In this document: piece by piece, positions 10,070 to 18,135 of the stretch
Layout of the letters: the number at the start of each line of letters is the position of its first letter
How positions within the stretch are numbered: position 1 is the first letter of the stretch
Source of the DNA: Stigmatella erecta
Lineage (GTDB): Bacteria; Myxococcota; Myxococcia; Myxococcales; Myxococcaceae
Reading direction: 5' to 3'
NCBI RefSeq assembly: GCF_900111745.1
Contig: NZ_FOIJ01000001.1
Location: 496,001 to 560,000 of the forward strand
DNA length: 64,000 nucleotides
The notes under the pieces: model-generated
Told to the model about the DNA's origin: nothing
The model's database searches: none
The model's input: only the letters and a program-made list of their open reading frames with translations
Position numbers and translations under genes: made by a program

Positions 10070-12244
10070 TCAGAGGGCGGGCAGCAGCAGCGAGAACGTG
10101 GTGCCCCGGCCCACCTGGCTCTCCACGCGCATGGACCCGCCCATCTTCTGGATGATGGCGTGGCTGATGGACAGCCCCAGCCCGGTGCCGATTCCCGCGG
10201 GCTTGGTGGTGAAGAACGGATCGAAGATGCGCGGCAGCACCTCCGGGGGAATGCCGTGGCCCGTGTCGGAGATGTCGATGCGCACCTGCTGGCCCTCCAG
10301 CCGCGAGCGGACGGACAGCACGTGCTCCGCCGGGGAGCCCGGCCGCATGGCGTGCACGGCGTTGATGATGAGGTTGAGGAACACCTGCCCGAGCCGCCCC
10401 TCGCTGCCGAGCACCATGGGCAGGTTGCGCGCGTAGTCCTGCTTCAGCCGCGCCGTGTGCTTCAGCTCGCCCTGGGCGATGTGCAGCACCGCATCCAGGC
10501 TCCGGTGGATGTCCACGGGGCTCAGGTCATCGCCCTGGCCCGTGTGGGACAGCAGCCGCATGCCGCGGACGATGTCCCCGATGCGCAGGCTGCCCTCGAT
10601 GCAGTCGGCGATGACCGAGCGGGCCTCGGACATCCGCTCCAGCAGCTCCTGCGGGAGCCCCACCAGCGAGGGAAGGTGCTGCTCCAGCTCGTCCTCCCAT
10701 TGGCGCAGCAGATCCAGGTTGGCGAGCATGTAGGAGATGGGGTTGTTGATTTCATGGGCGATGCCCGCCGTCAGCACCCCCATGGCCGCCAGCCGGTCGT
10801 TCTGGATGCTCTGCTGCTCCAGGCGCCGCTTCTCGGTGAGATCCTGCGCGACGACGAGCTGGCGCCGGGCCTCGCCGGCCTCCTGGAGCGAGCCGATGAG
10901 CTGCACGGAGAGGCGCTCGCCCTGGGCCGAGCGCAGCCCCTGGTCCTCCAGACGCAGGGTGCCCCGGATGAGCAGGTCCGCCAGGGAATGGCGCAGCGCG
11001 GGGCGCTCGGGCTCGGGGGCCAGCGCGTCGAAGGGCACCCCCAGGAGCTGGGCGGCGGTGCGCCCCAGGAGACGCTCCGCCACGGGGTTGAGCTCCAGCA
11101 CGCACCCGCGCTCGTCGAGCACGAAGACGGCGTCCCGGGAGGCCTCCATGAGCCTCCGGACGCGCTCGGTGGCGGCCACCACCTGGGTCTCCAGCAGCGC
11201 GGCGTACTGCTTGACCTGCCACAGGGCCTGCTGGAGCGCGGCCTCCTCGCGCCGGCGGTCGGTGATGTCCGCGAAGATGCCCAGGATGCTGTGCACCGCG
11301 CCGTCCGGCGCCCTCAGGGGGACCTTGCTGGTGAGCAGCCAGCGCTCCTCGCCGTGGAGCCGCTGAAAGGGCTCCTCGATGCCCACGCGGACCCGGCCGC
11401 TCTCCATCACCGCGAGATCATCCCGCCGGTAGGCGGCGGCCAGCTCCGGGAGCACGCCCATCTCGAGATCCGTCCGGCCCAGGAGCTCCTGGGGCGAGGA
11501 GAGCCGGAAGCACTGCGCGAACGCGTCATTGCAGCCCCGGTACTTGCCGTCCCCATCCTTCCAGAACACCGCGAAGGGAATGTGCGCGAGCACCTGGGTC
11601 AGCAGCTCCCGATGGGAGAGCAGCTCGCGCTGGATGTGCTGGCGCTGCCGCATCTCGGTCTGGAGGTTCTCGTTGAGGGCGTACAGGCGCGCCTGCGTCT
11701 CCTCCATCTGGGCGGAGCGGGCCTCGGCCTCCAGGAGCTGCTCGCGCAGGCGAAGCTGCGTCTCCACCTGGCGCCGCAGGTGCTCCAGGAGCCGCAGCTG
11801 CAGGGGGCTGAGCTTGCGGGGCACATGGTCGATGAGGCACAGCGCGCCCACCGGGTCCCCGTCCCGGGTCATCAGCGGCAGGGACACGTAGAAGCCCAGG
11901 GGCGACTCGCCCCGGACGAGCGGGTGGTTCTGGGTGCGCGCGTCCGCGCGGGCATCCTCGATGAGGCAGGGCTCCCCGGCGCCCTGGGGCGGGGAGAAAC
12001 CCACGAAGCGCACCGGGTCCACCAGCGCCTCGAGGCCAACGCTGGCCTTGAGCCAGGGGCGCTCCAGGTCCGCGACGCGGATGAAGGCGATGGGCACCTC
12101 GCAGGACTCGGCGGCGAACCGGACGATGTCCTCGTACTCCGGCTCAGGGGAGCGATCGAAGAGTCCGGATGGGGAGCTTGCGAGCATTCGCCTCTCACTC
12201 ATGGACTCCGGCAGCCCCCCCCGTTGGAAGCGTGGCTGAAGCAT
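10070..12244 (-). CDS. GAF-PAS-PAS sensor histidine kinase
   Basis: This 724-residue protein is a soluble two-component kinase without predicted membrane helices. A GAF domain covers about residues 35-170 (including PLMTRDGDPVGALCLIDHVP), a coiled coil follows, then a PAS/PAC domain at about 205-330 and a second PAS domain at about 360-480. The dimerisation box AGIAHEINNP holds the phosphoacceptor H497. The ATPase shows an N box (NLIINAVHAM), G1 (ISDTGHGIP), an F box (FDPFFTTK) and G2 (GTGLGLSI). No receiver domain or cognate regulator is adjacent, so it is an orphan kinase. ATG 12202 (MSERRML) and ATG 12187 are alternative starts. Confidence 0.9.
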   Translation of the reverse strand: MLQPRFQRGGLPESMSERRMLASSPSGLFDRSPEPEYEDIVRFAAESCEVPIAFIRVADLERPWLKASVGLEALVDPVRFVGFSPPQGAGEPCLIEDARADARTQNHPLVRGESPLGFYVSLPLMTRDGDPVGALCLIDHVPRKLSPLQLRLLEHLRRQVETQLRLREQLLEAEARSAQMEETQARLYALNENLQTEMRQRQHIQRELLSHRELLTQVLAHIPFAVFWKDGDGKYRGCNDAFAQCFRLSSPQELLGRTDLEMGVLPELAAAYRRDDLAVMESGRVRVGIEEPFQRLHGEERWLLTSKVPLRAPDGAVHSILGIFADITDRRREEAALQQALWQVKQYAALLETQVVAATERVRRLMEASRDAVFVLDERGCVLELNPVAERLLGRTAAQLLGVPFDALAPEPERPALRHSLADLLIRGTLRLEDQGLRSAQGERLSVQLIGSLQEAGEARRQLVVAQDLTEKRRLEQQSIQNDRLAAMGVLTAGIAHEINNPISYMLANLDLLRQWEDELEQHLPSLVGLPQELLERMSEARSVIADCIEGSLRIGDIVRGMRLLSHTGQGDDLSPVDIHRSLDAVLHIAQGELKHTARLKQDYARNLPMVLGSEGRLGQVFLNLIINAVHAMRPGSPAEHVLSVRSRLEGQQVRIDISDTGHGIPPEVLPRIFDPFFTTKPAGIGTGLGLSISHAIIQKMGGSMRVESQVGRGTTFSLLLPAL

Positions 12245-12373
12245 GGTTTTCGACTATCGGAGAGGGGATGGATGGGGTGCAAGACGCTCTCCATTGACAC
12301 GTTCATCACTGGCGGTTTCGAGCCCACCGTCCACGCGGAACATCCAAAACAGGACGTCCCGCTTCCCGTGAGC

Positions 12374-12410
12374 CAAAAAGAAGCCCGCTCGCCAGGAAGG
12401 CCGAGCGGGC
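12374..12410 (-). terminator. Rho-independent terminator of the 75-aa lipoprotein gene
   Basis: Inverted arms GCCCGCTCG (12383-12391) and CGAGCGGGC (12402-12410) form a 9-bp perfect stem. Read on the minus strand it is followed by CTTCTTTTTGG. It lies 38 bases beyond the stop of the lipoprotein gene at 12448 and before the kinase start. Confidence 0.8.
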
Positions 12411-12447
12411 AGGAAGCGTCACCGGGCCCGAGGGGCCGGCGAGGGGA

Positions 12448-12675
12448 CTACATCGACGCGGCCTTGGTGGTGCACCGGGTGCCGTCCGGCCGGGAGCTGT
12501 CCCAGTAACAGCCCGCGTAGGTGGGGCAGTACTGCTGGGTCTTGTAGCTGTTGCACCAGCTCTCGGGCGGGGCCATCTGCTCGACCTGCTCGGAGGTGGC
12601 CGGAGCCTCGGCCTCGGTAGCGGGACCACAGCCGCTCAGCACACCCAGAAGACCAACGATCGCAACGAAGCGCAT
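12448..12675 (-). CDS. Small Cys-containing lipoprotein
   Basis: This 75-residue lipoprotein starts at ATG 12675, preceded by AGGAAGAGG six bases upstream. The signal MRFVAIVGLLGVLSGC ends in the lipobox LSGC, and the mature chain is about 59 residues with four further cysteines in WCNSYKTQQYCPTYAGCYW and TRCTT, likely two disulfides. It has its own terminator at 12374-12410 and is divergent from the SitA6-like toxin gene. I do not recognise a family; small lipoproteins with this Cys spacing are frequent in myxobacteria. Confidence 0.75.
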   Translation of the reverse strand: MRFVAIVGLLGVLSGCGPATEAEAPATSEQVEQMAPPESWCNSYKTQQYCPTYAGCYWDSSRPDGTRCTTKAASM

Positions 12676-12747
12676 GTGTGACCTCTTCCTGGAAAAGAAG
12701 GGAAGGCGCATTGTGTCATTTTCCCAGGGAACAGGAAGGGTTTTTTG

Positions 12748-13287
12748 GTGATAGGGTCAAGAGGCGTGTTCCCGCTGCTCTTCCTCTTGTTGACCCAAGT
12801 TCCGGCTGTTCCAGGAGAGACCACCTTGGTCTCCTTCTGCAAGCAGGGGAGGGCCAGTGCGTGTGAGGCCCTGAAACAGGCCAACCCTCAGAAGGCAGCC
12901 GAGATTGCCCGGGACTTGGCATCACTCAAGCTTGCCGAAGACGCGAGGGAAGCTTCTGACGCTGTCGCAGAGGAGAGTGAACCCGCGCCAGAGCCTCCTG
13001 ACTGCAAAGGCCAAAAGCACCACGTCATTTCACGGCCCATCGCGAAAAGGCTCAAAGGCCATGCCACCCTTGACGGGGTGTATAAACCACGTGATTCAAG
13101 GTTTATCGCCAAGGCCAAGGACGATGAATCCCACTGTGGTTATCAGGAATGGCATCGAAGGGTAGACAAGGAAGTCATTGACTGGCTGAATGAAAATCCC
13201 AAGGCCACTCCAGAACAGTTCGAAAAATTTCTGCGAGCGATTTACAACCGTCCAGAGCTGCTCAAAAGATTCCCCCATGGTTTCTGA
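12748..13287 (+). CDS. SitA6-like polymorphic toxin (HH-motif nuclease-type C-terminus)
   Basis: This 179-residue exported protein starts at GTG 12748 with AGGAAGGG seven bases upstream (TTG 12745 also possible). Residues 1-23 form a Sec-type signal, without a lipobox Cys, which is unusual for Sit toxins. After a spacer (CKQGRASACEALKQANPQKA), the C-terminal 95 residues carry GQKHHVISRPIAKRL, RDSRFIAKAKDDESHCGYQ and EWHRRVDKEVIDWL. The HH...WH pattern resembles HNH/Endonuclease VII-fold toxin modules of polymorphic toxins. It overlaps by 11 bases a double-CXXC gene like SitI6 immunity proteins, which is the main contextual support. In Myxococcus xanthus, SitA toxins move between kin cells by TraA-dependent outer membrane exchange. 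The nuclease activity is inferred. Confidence 0.65.
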   Translation: MIGSRGVFPLLFLLLTQVPAVPGETTLVSFCKQGRASACEALKQANPQKAAEIARDLASLKLAEDAREASDAVAEESEPAPEPPDCKGQKHHVISRPIAKRLKGHATLDGVYKPRDSRFIAKAKDDESHCGYQEWHRRVDKEVIDWLNENPKATPEQFEKFLRAIYNRPELLKRFPHGF

Positions 13288-13966
13288 AGAACAGGGGGGG
13301 CCCCGATTCTTCGTCCTCGATGAGGACACCCTTGGGCCCCACGACACGCAAGCCTACGCCGCCGAGCCTGTCCAATACGGGGATGCGCCCAGGTGTCCTC
13401 ACTGTCGCGAATTGCTGGCCATGAAGACGTGGCTGCCGCCGTTCCGCGTGGAACTGGAACTGCATGGCAAGGATTTCGGCGACTTCATTCACGGCCCCGG
13501 AAACAGCTTGCTGCTCTCTGAGCGCATGACAGAGGCCTATCTCAAACAAGAGTTTACCGGGCTCGTAGGCTTTGAGCCTGTCGACGTGGTCCGCATTCGC
13601 GGGAAGCGCAAGGGCTCCAAGCAGGAAGCACTCCCCCGGTATCACGTTGCGACCCCCTGCTTCAGCCATGCCGCCGTGGAGGTAGCACGCAGCCTGTTAC
13701 GCTACAGTGAACCTGTCACATGTGGAGAGTGCCGCTCCGCGGGCTTGCAGTCCGTTCATGGCTTCGCACTGGATGCGGGAACCTGGCAGGGAGAGGATGT
13801 GTTCCGTGCCCGTGGCATGCCGGGCAAGAACCTTGTTTCTGGCCGGTTCGCCACGTTCGTGGCGCACGCCGAGTTCACGAACATCCAGCTCATTCCCATC
13901 GAAGAGTACGTCCGCGATCCTCTTCGTCTGGGCCCGCCCGCGAGTGGAGCTACCGGCGCTTCTTGA
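13277..13966 (+). CDS. SitI6-like double-CXXC immunity protein
   Basis: This 229-residue protein has no signal peptide, so it is cytoplasmic, as expected of an immunity protein. ATG 13277 lies inside the toxin gene's last codons, indicating coupled translation. It has two CXXC knuckles, CPHC near residue 40 and CGEC near residue 150, the arrangement of the myxobacterial double-CXXCG paralogous family that includes SitI6; here the residue after each pair is Arg rather than Gly. The middle contains NSLLLSERMTEAYLKQE, and the C-terminus ELTIQLIPIEE-like strand (written here as TNIQLIPIEE). It presumably neutralises the upstream toxin. Its last 17 bases overlap the convergent aarF-type gene. Confidence 0.7.
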   Translation: MVSEEQGGPRFFVLDEDTLGPHDTQAYAAEPVQYGDAPRCPHCRELLAMKTWLPPFRVELELHGKDFGDFIHGPGNSLLLSERMTEAYLKQEFTGLVGFEPVDVVRIRGKRKGSKQEALPRYHVATPCFSHAAVEVARSLLRYSEPVTCGECRSAGLQSVHGFALDAGTWQGEDVFRARGMPGKNLVSGRFATFVAHAEFTNIQLIPIEEYVRDPLRLGPPASGATGAS

Positions 13967-15662
13967 GCCAGCGGCTCACGCTCACCTTCCGGATCCGGCC
14001 TCCGAACAGGTACCAGGTGAACACCGCGCTGAAGAATGCCGCCGACATGGCCACGCCGATGATGCCCAGCACCGGCGTGTTTCCATACATCCATGGCTTC
14101 TGTGCGAACGCGATGAACGTTCCCACGATGAAGCCACACGCGCACAGGCCCACGAACGCGATGATGGCCGCGCTGCGCAGGTTCTCGTTCAGCCGGTCGA
14201 ACTGCTCGGCCCTCACCGTCACGCTGAACTTGCCTGACTCCAGATCCAGCAGGATCTGGGACAGCTGCGTGGGCAGGTCCGTCGCCAGCGACTGGAAGCG
14301 CAAGAGCGTGCGCATCAGCCCACCCTGGAGCTGGCTGGGGTCATACCGGCCCGCCAGCAGCTCCTTCGCGTAGGGCAGGGCGACCTCCAGGATGTTCATC
14401 TCCGGGTAGAGGCTCCGGAGCATGCCCTCCATCGAGATGGAGGCCCGGCTCAACAGGGCGTACTCCTTGGGAATCCGGATCCGGTACTTCACCGCCAGGT
14501 CCAGCAGATCCCGGAGCAGCGTCTGCGCGTCCACCTCGCCCAGCGTCGTGGGCAGGTGCTGTCCCAGGATGGCCTCGATGTCGTTGCGGAACCCCGCCAG
14601 GTTCGCCCGCGCGTCCGCCACGCCCACCCGGTAGAGCAGCCGCGCCACCGAGTCGCTGTCCTTCAGCGCCACCGCCAGGCACAGCATCACCAGCGTCTCC
14701 TGCATCGGCTTGGTGAGCCGTCCCACCACCCCGAAGTCCAGCAGCGCCAGCCGGTTGCCCTCCAGCACGAGGAGGTTTCCCGGGTGGGGGTCTCCGTGAA
14801 ACAGGCCGTCCTCGAAGAGCTGGCGGAAGCTCCCATCCAGCAGGTGCCGCGCCAGCGTCTCCCGGTCCTCCTTGGCCAGCTGCGCCTGGCTGATCTTCAC
14901 CCCGGAGATGAACTCCAGCGTCAGCACCCGGCGGCTGGACAGCTCCTCGTAGACCCGGGGAATCTTCAGGTACGGCCGCTCGGTGTGGTTGGCCAGGAAG
15001 GCCCGGATGTTCGAGGCCTCGTTGATGAAGTCCAGCTCCTCGTGGATGGCCCGGTCGAACTCGTCGACGATGCCCGTGGGCGTGTACACGCCCGTCTCCT
15101 CCACCACCGCCTCCAGCAGCCGCGCCAGCGAGCGCAGCACCGTCAAATCCGAGTCGATCCGCTCGGCGATTCCCGGCCGCTGCACCTTCACCGCCACCTC
15201 TTCGCCCGACAGCGTCACCGCCCGGTGCACCTGGGCGATCGACGCGGCCGCCAGGGGCACCGGTTCAATCTTCGCGAACAGCTCGTCCACCTCACGGCCC
15301 AGCGACTCGCGGATCTGCGCGTGCACCTGCTCCAGTGGGATGGGGTCCACCTGGTCCTGGAGCATCGCCAGCTCCTCGATGACCTCGGCCGGCAGCAGGT
15401 CTCCGCGCGTGGAGAGGATCTGCCCCAGCTTGACGAAGGTGGGTCCCAGATCGTTCAGCAGCATCCGGAAGCGGCGCGCCGTGGAGGCCCGCTGGGCTTC
15501 CGGGGAGACTTCCACCTTCTCCTTGCGCCCCAGCATACGCCAGAGGCCCGCACGTTCGGTGAGCTCGCCAAAGCCGTGCCGGGCGGCGATGACCGCGATC
15601 TGACGCACTCGGTTAAGATCCTGGAGAATCACGCGGCGCGGACCTTCCCACGGCCGGGCCAC
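13950..15662 (-). CDS. ABC1/AarF/UbiB family atypical protein kinase-like protein
   Basis: This 570-residue protein has the UbiB-type kinase-like fold. The family-specific KxGQ motif is seen as FVKLGQILSTRGDLLP (near residue 100), followed by the Ala-rich loop PLAAASIAQVHRA, the lysine strand VAVKVQRPG, the catalytic loop HGDPHPGN and the metal-binding LLDFGVVG. Two hydrophobic helices near residues 500-550 (AIIAFVGLCACGFIVGTFIA and GIIGVAMSAAFFSAVF) anchor the C-terminus. Family members support ubiquinone biosynthesis or lipid handling, probably as ATPases. The start is GTG 15662; a GTG about 11 codons in, after GGAAGG, is an alternative. Both flanks are toxin-like gene pairs. Confidence 0.87.
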   Translation of the reverse strand: MARPWEGPRRVILQDLNRVRQIAVIAARHGFGELTERAGLWRMLGRKEKVEVSPEAQRASTARRFRMLLNDLGPTFVKLGQILSTRGDLLPAEVIEELAMLQDQVDPIPLEQVHAQIRESLGREVDELFAKIEPVPLAAASIAQVHRAVTLSGEEVAVKVQRPGIAERIDSDLTVLRSLARLLEAVVEETGVYTPTGIVDEFDRAIHEELDFINEASNIRAFLANHTERPYLKIPRVYEELSSRRVLTLEFISGVKISQAQLAKEDRETLARHLLDGSFRQLFEDGLFHGDPHPGNLLVLEGNRLALLDFGVVGRLTKPMQETLVMLCLAVALKDSDSVARLLYRVGVADARANLAGFRNDIEAILGQHLPTTLGEVDAQTLLRDLLDLAVKYRIRIPKEYALLSRASISMEGMLRSLYPEMNILEVALPYAKELLAGRYDPSQLQGGLMRTLLRFQSLATDLPTQLSQILLDLESGKFSVTVRAEQFDRLNENLRSAAIIAFVGLCACGFIVGTFIAFAQKPWMYGNTPVLGIIGVAMSAAFFSAVFTWYLFGGRIRKVSVSRWLKKRR

Positions 15663-15766
15663 GCCCGCAATCCAGCGAATTCAGGGGAGCGCAAACCGCT
15701 GAGGTGGACCGTCCTGTACGGTCTACCGTCTTACACGCGCCCTGTCCGGCCTATGCTCCCACAGGC

Positions 15767-16258
15767 ATGAAATCCGCGAATGTCCCCCTCGTTCCCTGGT
15801 TCTTGCTACTCCTCGGAAGCTTCACCGAGGGATGCTCAACGACGGCGCCCTCCACCGCACGCCGTACGTCGGCTTCGAGTTCACCAACCTACGTGGCCCA
15901 AACCACTGCCTGTTGGAACACGATGAGCTGCTGCATCCAGAAAAACCCCCTCACGCCGACTGCAAGCTGTGGGGCTTCTGCGCAGGACATCGCCGAAGCG
16001 CTCACCGGCGCCAAGGCACTCCATCAGGCGGCGAAGATGGAAGAGACCGCCGCGACAGACGCAGACGGTGTGCAGGCGGATGACTTCGCCAACAACGCTC
16101 ACCTTCCAGAATGGAAGCAGGAGTGCATCCGGAACTACGTGGCTTGCCAGAATGAAACCGACTGGCAAGGCCCTTGTTACGATTGCCTCAGGCGCTGCGA
16201 GGGTCAGCAAGACTGGCCCTTCGGAATGTGCTGGCCGCTTGGCAAGAAGGAGAAGTGA
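15767..16258 (+). CDS. Cys-rich lipoprotein, candidate toxin partner of DUSAM gene
   Basis: This 163-residue lipoprotein starts at ATG 15767. The signal (PWFLLLLGSFTEGC) places the lipid Cys in TEGC. A Ser/Thr-rich linker leads to ACWNTMSCC and then an Ala-rich helical stretch. The C-terminal 55 residues are Cys- and aromatic-rich: WKQECIRNYVACQNETDW, CYDCLRRCEGQ and DWPFGMCWP. A compact, disulfide-prone C-terminal module behind a lipoprotein signal is the layout of Sit-type toxins, but I cannot assign this module to a known toxin fold. Five bases separate it from a cytoplasmic DUSAM-family gene, an arrangement that suggests a toxin and antidote. The gene product is certain only as a lipoprotein. 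Confidence 0.6.
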   Translation: MKSANVPLVPWFLLLLGSFTEGCSTTAPSTARRTSASSSPTYVAQTTACWNTMSCCIQKNPLTPTASCGASAQDIAEALTGAKALHQAAKMEETAATDADGVQADDFANNAHLPEWKQECIRNYVACQNETDWQGPCYDCLRRCEGQQDWPFGMCWPLGKKEK

Positions 16259-16263
16259 GGCCG

Positions 16264-16641
16264 ATGGAGAAGAATCTGGAGGACGATTGGTATCCCATCC
16301 GGATGCTGGACAACCGGGTCCAGCAGGGGGAGCCGCTCGTCCTCACCCCCGAGGTACGCGGCCTCCTTCAACGGACCGCTCCCACGGTGGCGATCAACGA
16401 GGCGGAGACAGAGGCCGCCTTGGCAAGTCCGGAGAAGGCCACCGCGCTCCTTCAGGAAATGCGGCGCCGCATCACGGAGGGCTCTCGCCGGCTCTCCCGC
16501 GCCTTGAACCAGATGTACAGGCTGCGGGATGGACGGGACCTAGAGGGGGCACGTCAGCAACTTCGAGAGCTGCTCGCCGTTGAAGTCGTGCCGCACTACC
16601 GGAACATCGCGGAAGGGCAGTTGGAAAAACTCGGCGATTAG
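16264..16641 (+). CDS. DUSAM/DUF2379-family protein
   Basis: This 125-residue soluble protein starts at ATG 16264, with GTGAGG just upstream and five bases after the previous stop. The pattern EPLVLTPEVRGLLQRTAPTV, then ETEAALASPEKATALLQEM, GSRRLSRALNQMYRLRDGRD and AVEVVPHYRNIAEGQLEKL matches my recollection of the DUSAM (DUF2379) family, which is highly expanded in Myxococcus and Stigmatella and has no established function. It is predicted all alpha-helical and acidic. Position directly after a lipoprotein gene makes an immunity role plausible (inference). Its stop overlaps the convergent nhaA stop by four bases. Confidence 0.72.
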   Translation: MEKNLEDDWYPIRMLDNRVQQGEPLVLTPEVRGLLQRTAPTVAINEAETEAALASPEKATALLQEMRRRITEGSRRLSRALNQMYRLRDGRDLEGARQQLRELLAVEVVPHYRNIAEGQLEKLGD

Positions 16642-17975
16642 TGGGTTGCTGCGGCGGAGGCTCTCCGGGGGCCGAAGCGCAGGAGCAGGTAGCCCACCAC
16701 CGCGGACAGCAGCGAGCCCAGGAGAATGCCCAGCTTGGCCTCCGTCAGCAGTTCTTCCTTCCCCACGAACGCCAGGTTCGCCACGAAGAGCGCCACCGTG
16801 AAGCCGATGCCGGCAATCACCGCCACGCCGTGGAGCTGCGACAGCGGCGCCCCTCCCGGCATGGGCGACAGCTTCGCCTTCACCGCCACCCAGGTGAACA
16901 GGAAGATGCCCAGCTGCTTGCCCACGAACAGCCCCAGGATGATGCCCAGCGGCAGCGGCCTGCCCAGGTCCGCCAGCGACATGCCCGCGAGCGAGATGCC
17001 CGAGTTGGCCAGCGCGAACAGCGGGACGATGGCGTAGCCGATGTAGCCGTGCCACAGGTGGACGAAGCGGTTGAGCGGCGGCTCGATGTCCTCCAGCTGC
17101 TCCTCGATGGCCAGGAGCTGGGCGCTGCGGACCGCCTCGTCCTCGGGCTCGTCCACGCACCGGGCCACGTAGGTGGCCAGCTGCCCGAGCACCTCCCGGC
17201 CCGGGCGGGTGGGGCGCGCCGGGATGAACAGGCCCAGCACCACGCCGGACAGCGTGGCGTGCACCCCGCCGTGGTGCATCGTGTACCAGAGCGCCGCCCC
17301 CAGCACCGCGTAGACGAGGCCATTGCGCACGTAGAAGCGGTTGCACACGCCCAGCAACAGGGCCACCCCGCCCGCGGCCAGCAGCCACTCGGCGTGAATG
17401 CCCGTGCCGTAGAAGAAGGCGATGACGAGGATGCCGCCGATGTCATCGAAGATGGCCAGCGCCGTGAGGAACACCACCAGCGGGTGGGGCACCCGGCCCT
17501 TGAGCAGCGTCAGGCACCCGATGGAGAACGCGATGTCCGTGGCCATGGGAATCGCCCAGCCCCCGGCCGCCGGTGTCCCCGCGTTGAAGGCCAAATAAAG
17601 GAGGGCCGGCACCACCATGCCCCCCAGCGCCGCCACCAGGGGCAGCAGCGCCCGGGCCGGGGTGCGCAGCTCCCCCGCGGACAGCTCGCGCTTGATCTCC
17701 ATCCCCACCAGGAAGAAGAAGAGCGTCATCAACCCGTCGTTGACGAACTCCTGAAAGGTGAAGGCCCCCCGAAACCCGGCTATCTCCAGGGCCAGGGGCG
17801 CCTCGAACAGGGCCGTGTAGAGCGGGGCCCACGGGGAGTTGGCCCACACCAGGGCCACCACCGCGCACAGGGCCAGCAGAATTCCGCTGCTGGCCTCCAG
17901 CCGGAAGAAGGCCTGGAGCGGGGCCAGCGCGGCCTTGAAGAGGGCGGGCACAGGGGGTGGGGGACGAGGATCCAT
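16638..17975 (-). CDS. nhaA: Na+/H+ antiporter NhaA
   Basis: This 445-residue inner-membrane protein is the pH-regulated sodium/proton antiporter. It shows family landmarks: SSGILLALCAVVALVWANSP in the first helix, FFFLVGMEIKREL, MATDIAFSIGCLTLL, and LAIFDDIGG with the ion-binding pair D177-D178. About twelve transmembrane segments can be read. ATG 17975 was chosen because a longer frame upstream runs into the mutS promoter region and lacks a matching N-terminus. A charged insert near residues 285-310 (CVDEPEDEAVRSAQLL) is cytoplasmic. It exports Na+ or Li+ in exchange for protons. It is divergent from mutS. Confidence 0.95.
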   Translation of the reverse strand: MDPRPPPPVPALFKAALAPLQAFFRLEASSGILLALCAVVALVWANSPWAPLYTALFEAPLALEIAGFRGAFTFQEFVNDGLMTLFFFLVGMEIKRELSAGELRTPARALLPLVAALGGMVVPALLYLAFNAGTPAAGGWAIPMATDIAFSIGCLTLLKGRVPHPLVVFLTALAIFDDIGGILVIAFFYGTGIHAEWLLAAGGVALLLGVCNRFYVRNGLVYAVLGAALWYTMHHGGVHATLSGVVLGLFIPARPTRPGREVLGQLATYVARCVDEPEDEAVRSAQLLAIEEQLEDIEPPLNRFVHLWHGYIGYAIVPLFALANSGISLAGMSLADLGRPLPLGIILGLFVGKQLGIFLFTWVAVKAKLSPMPGGAPLSQLHGVAVIAGIGFTVALFVANLAFVGKEELLTEAKLGILLGSLLSAVVGYLLLRFGPRRASAAATH

Positions 17976-18135
17976 GGTGGGCGGCAGGTTGCCCTCCCGG
18001 GAGCCGGACGTGAATTGGTTTCGGCCCCAAGCAAGGCGGATTTCTCCAGGGACTGTTAAAGGAGAATCCAGGTGACGTGAGGGGTAGGGCGCCGGAACGT
18101 TGATCCGGCAGGGTGGGCGTGAGACAAGGGAGACA

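Noticed and set aside
15767-16258. Naming the Cys-rich lipoprotein a SitA5-type toxin
   Set aside because: The layout fits, but I could not recall a diagnostic SitA5 motif well enough to match it, so it is kept as a candidate only.
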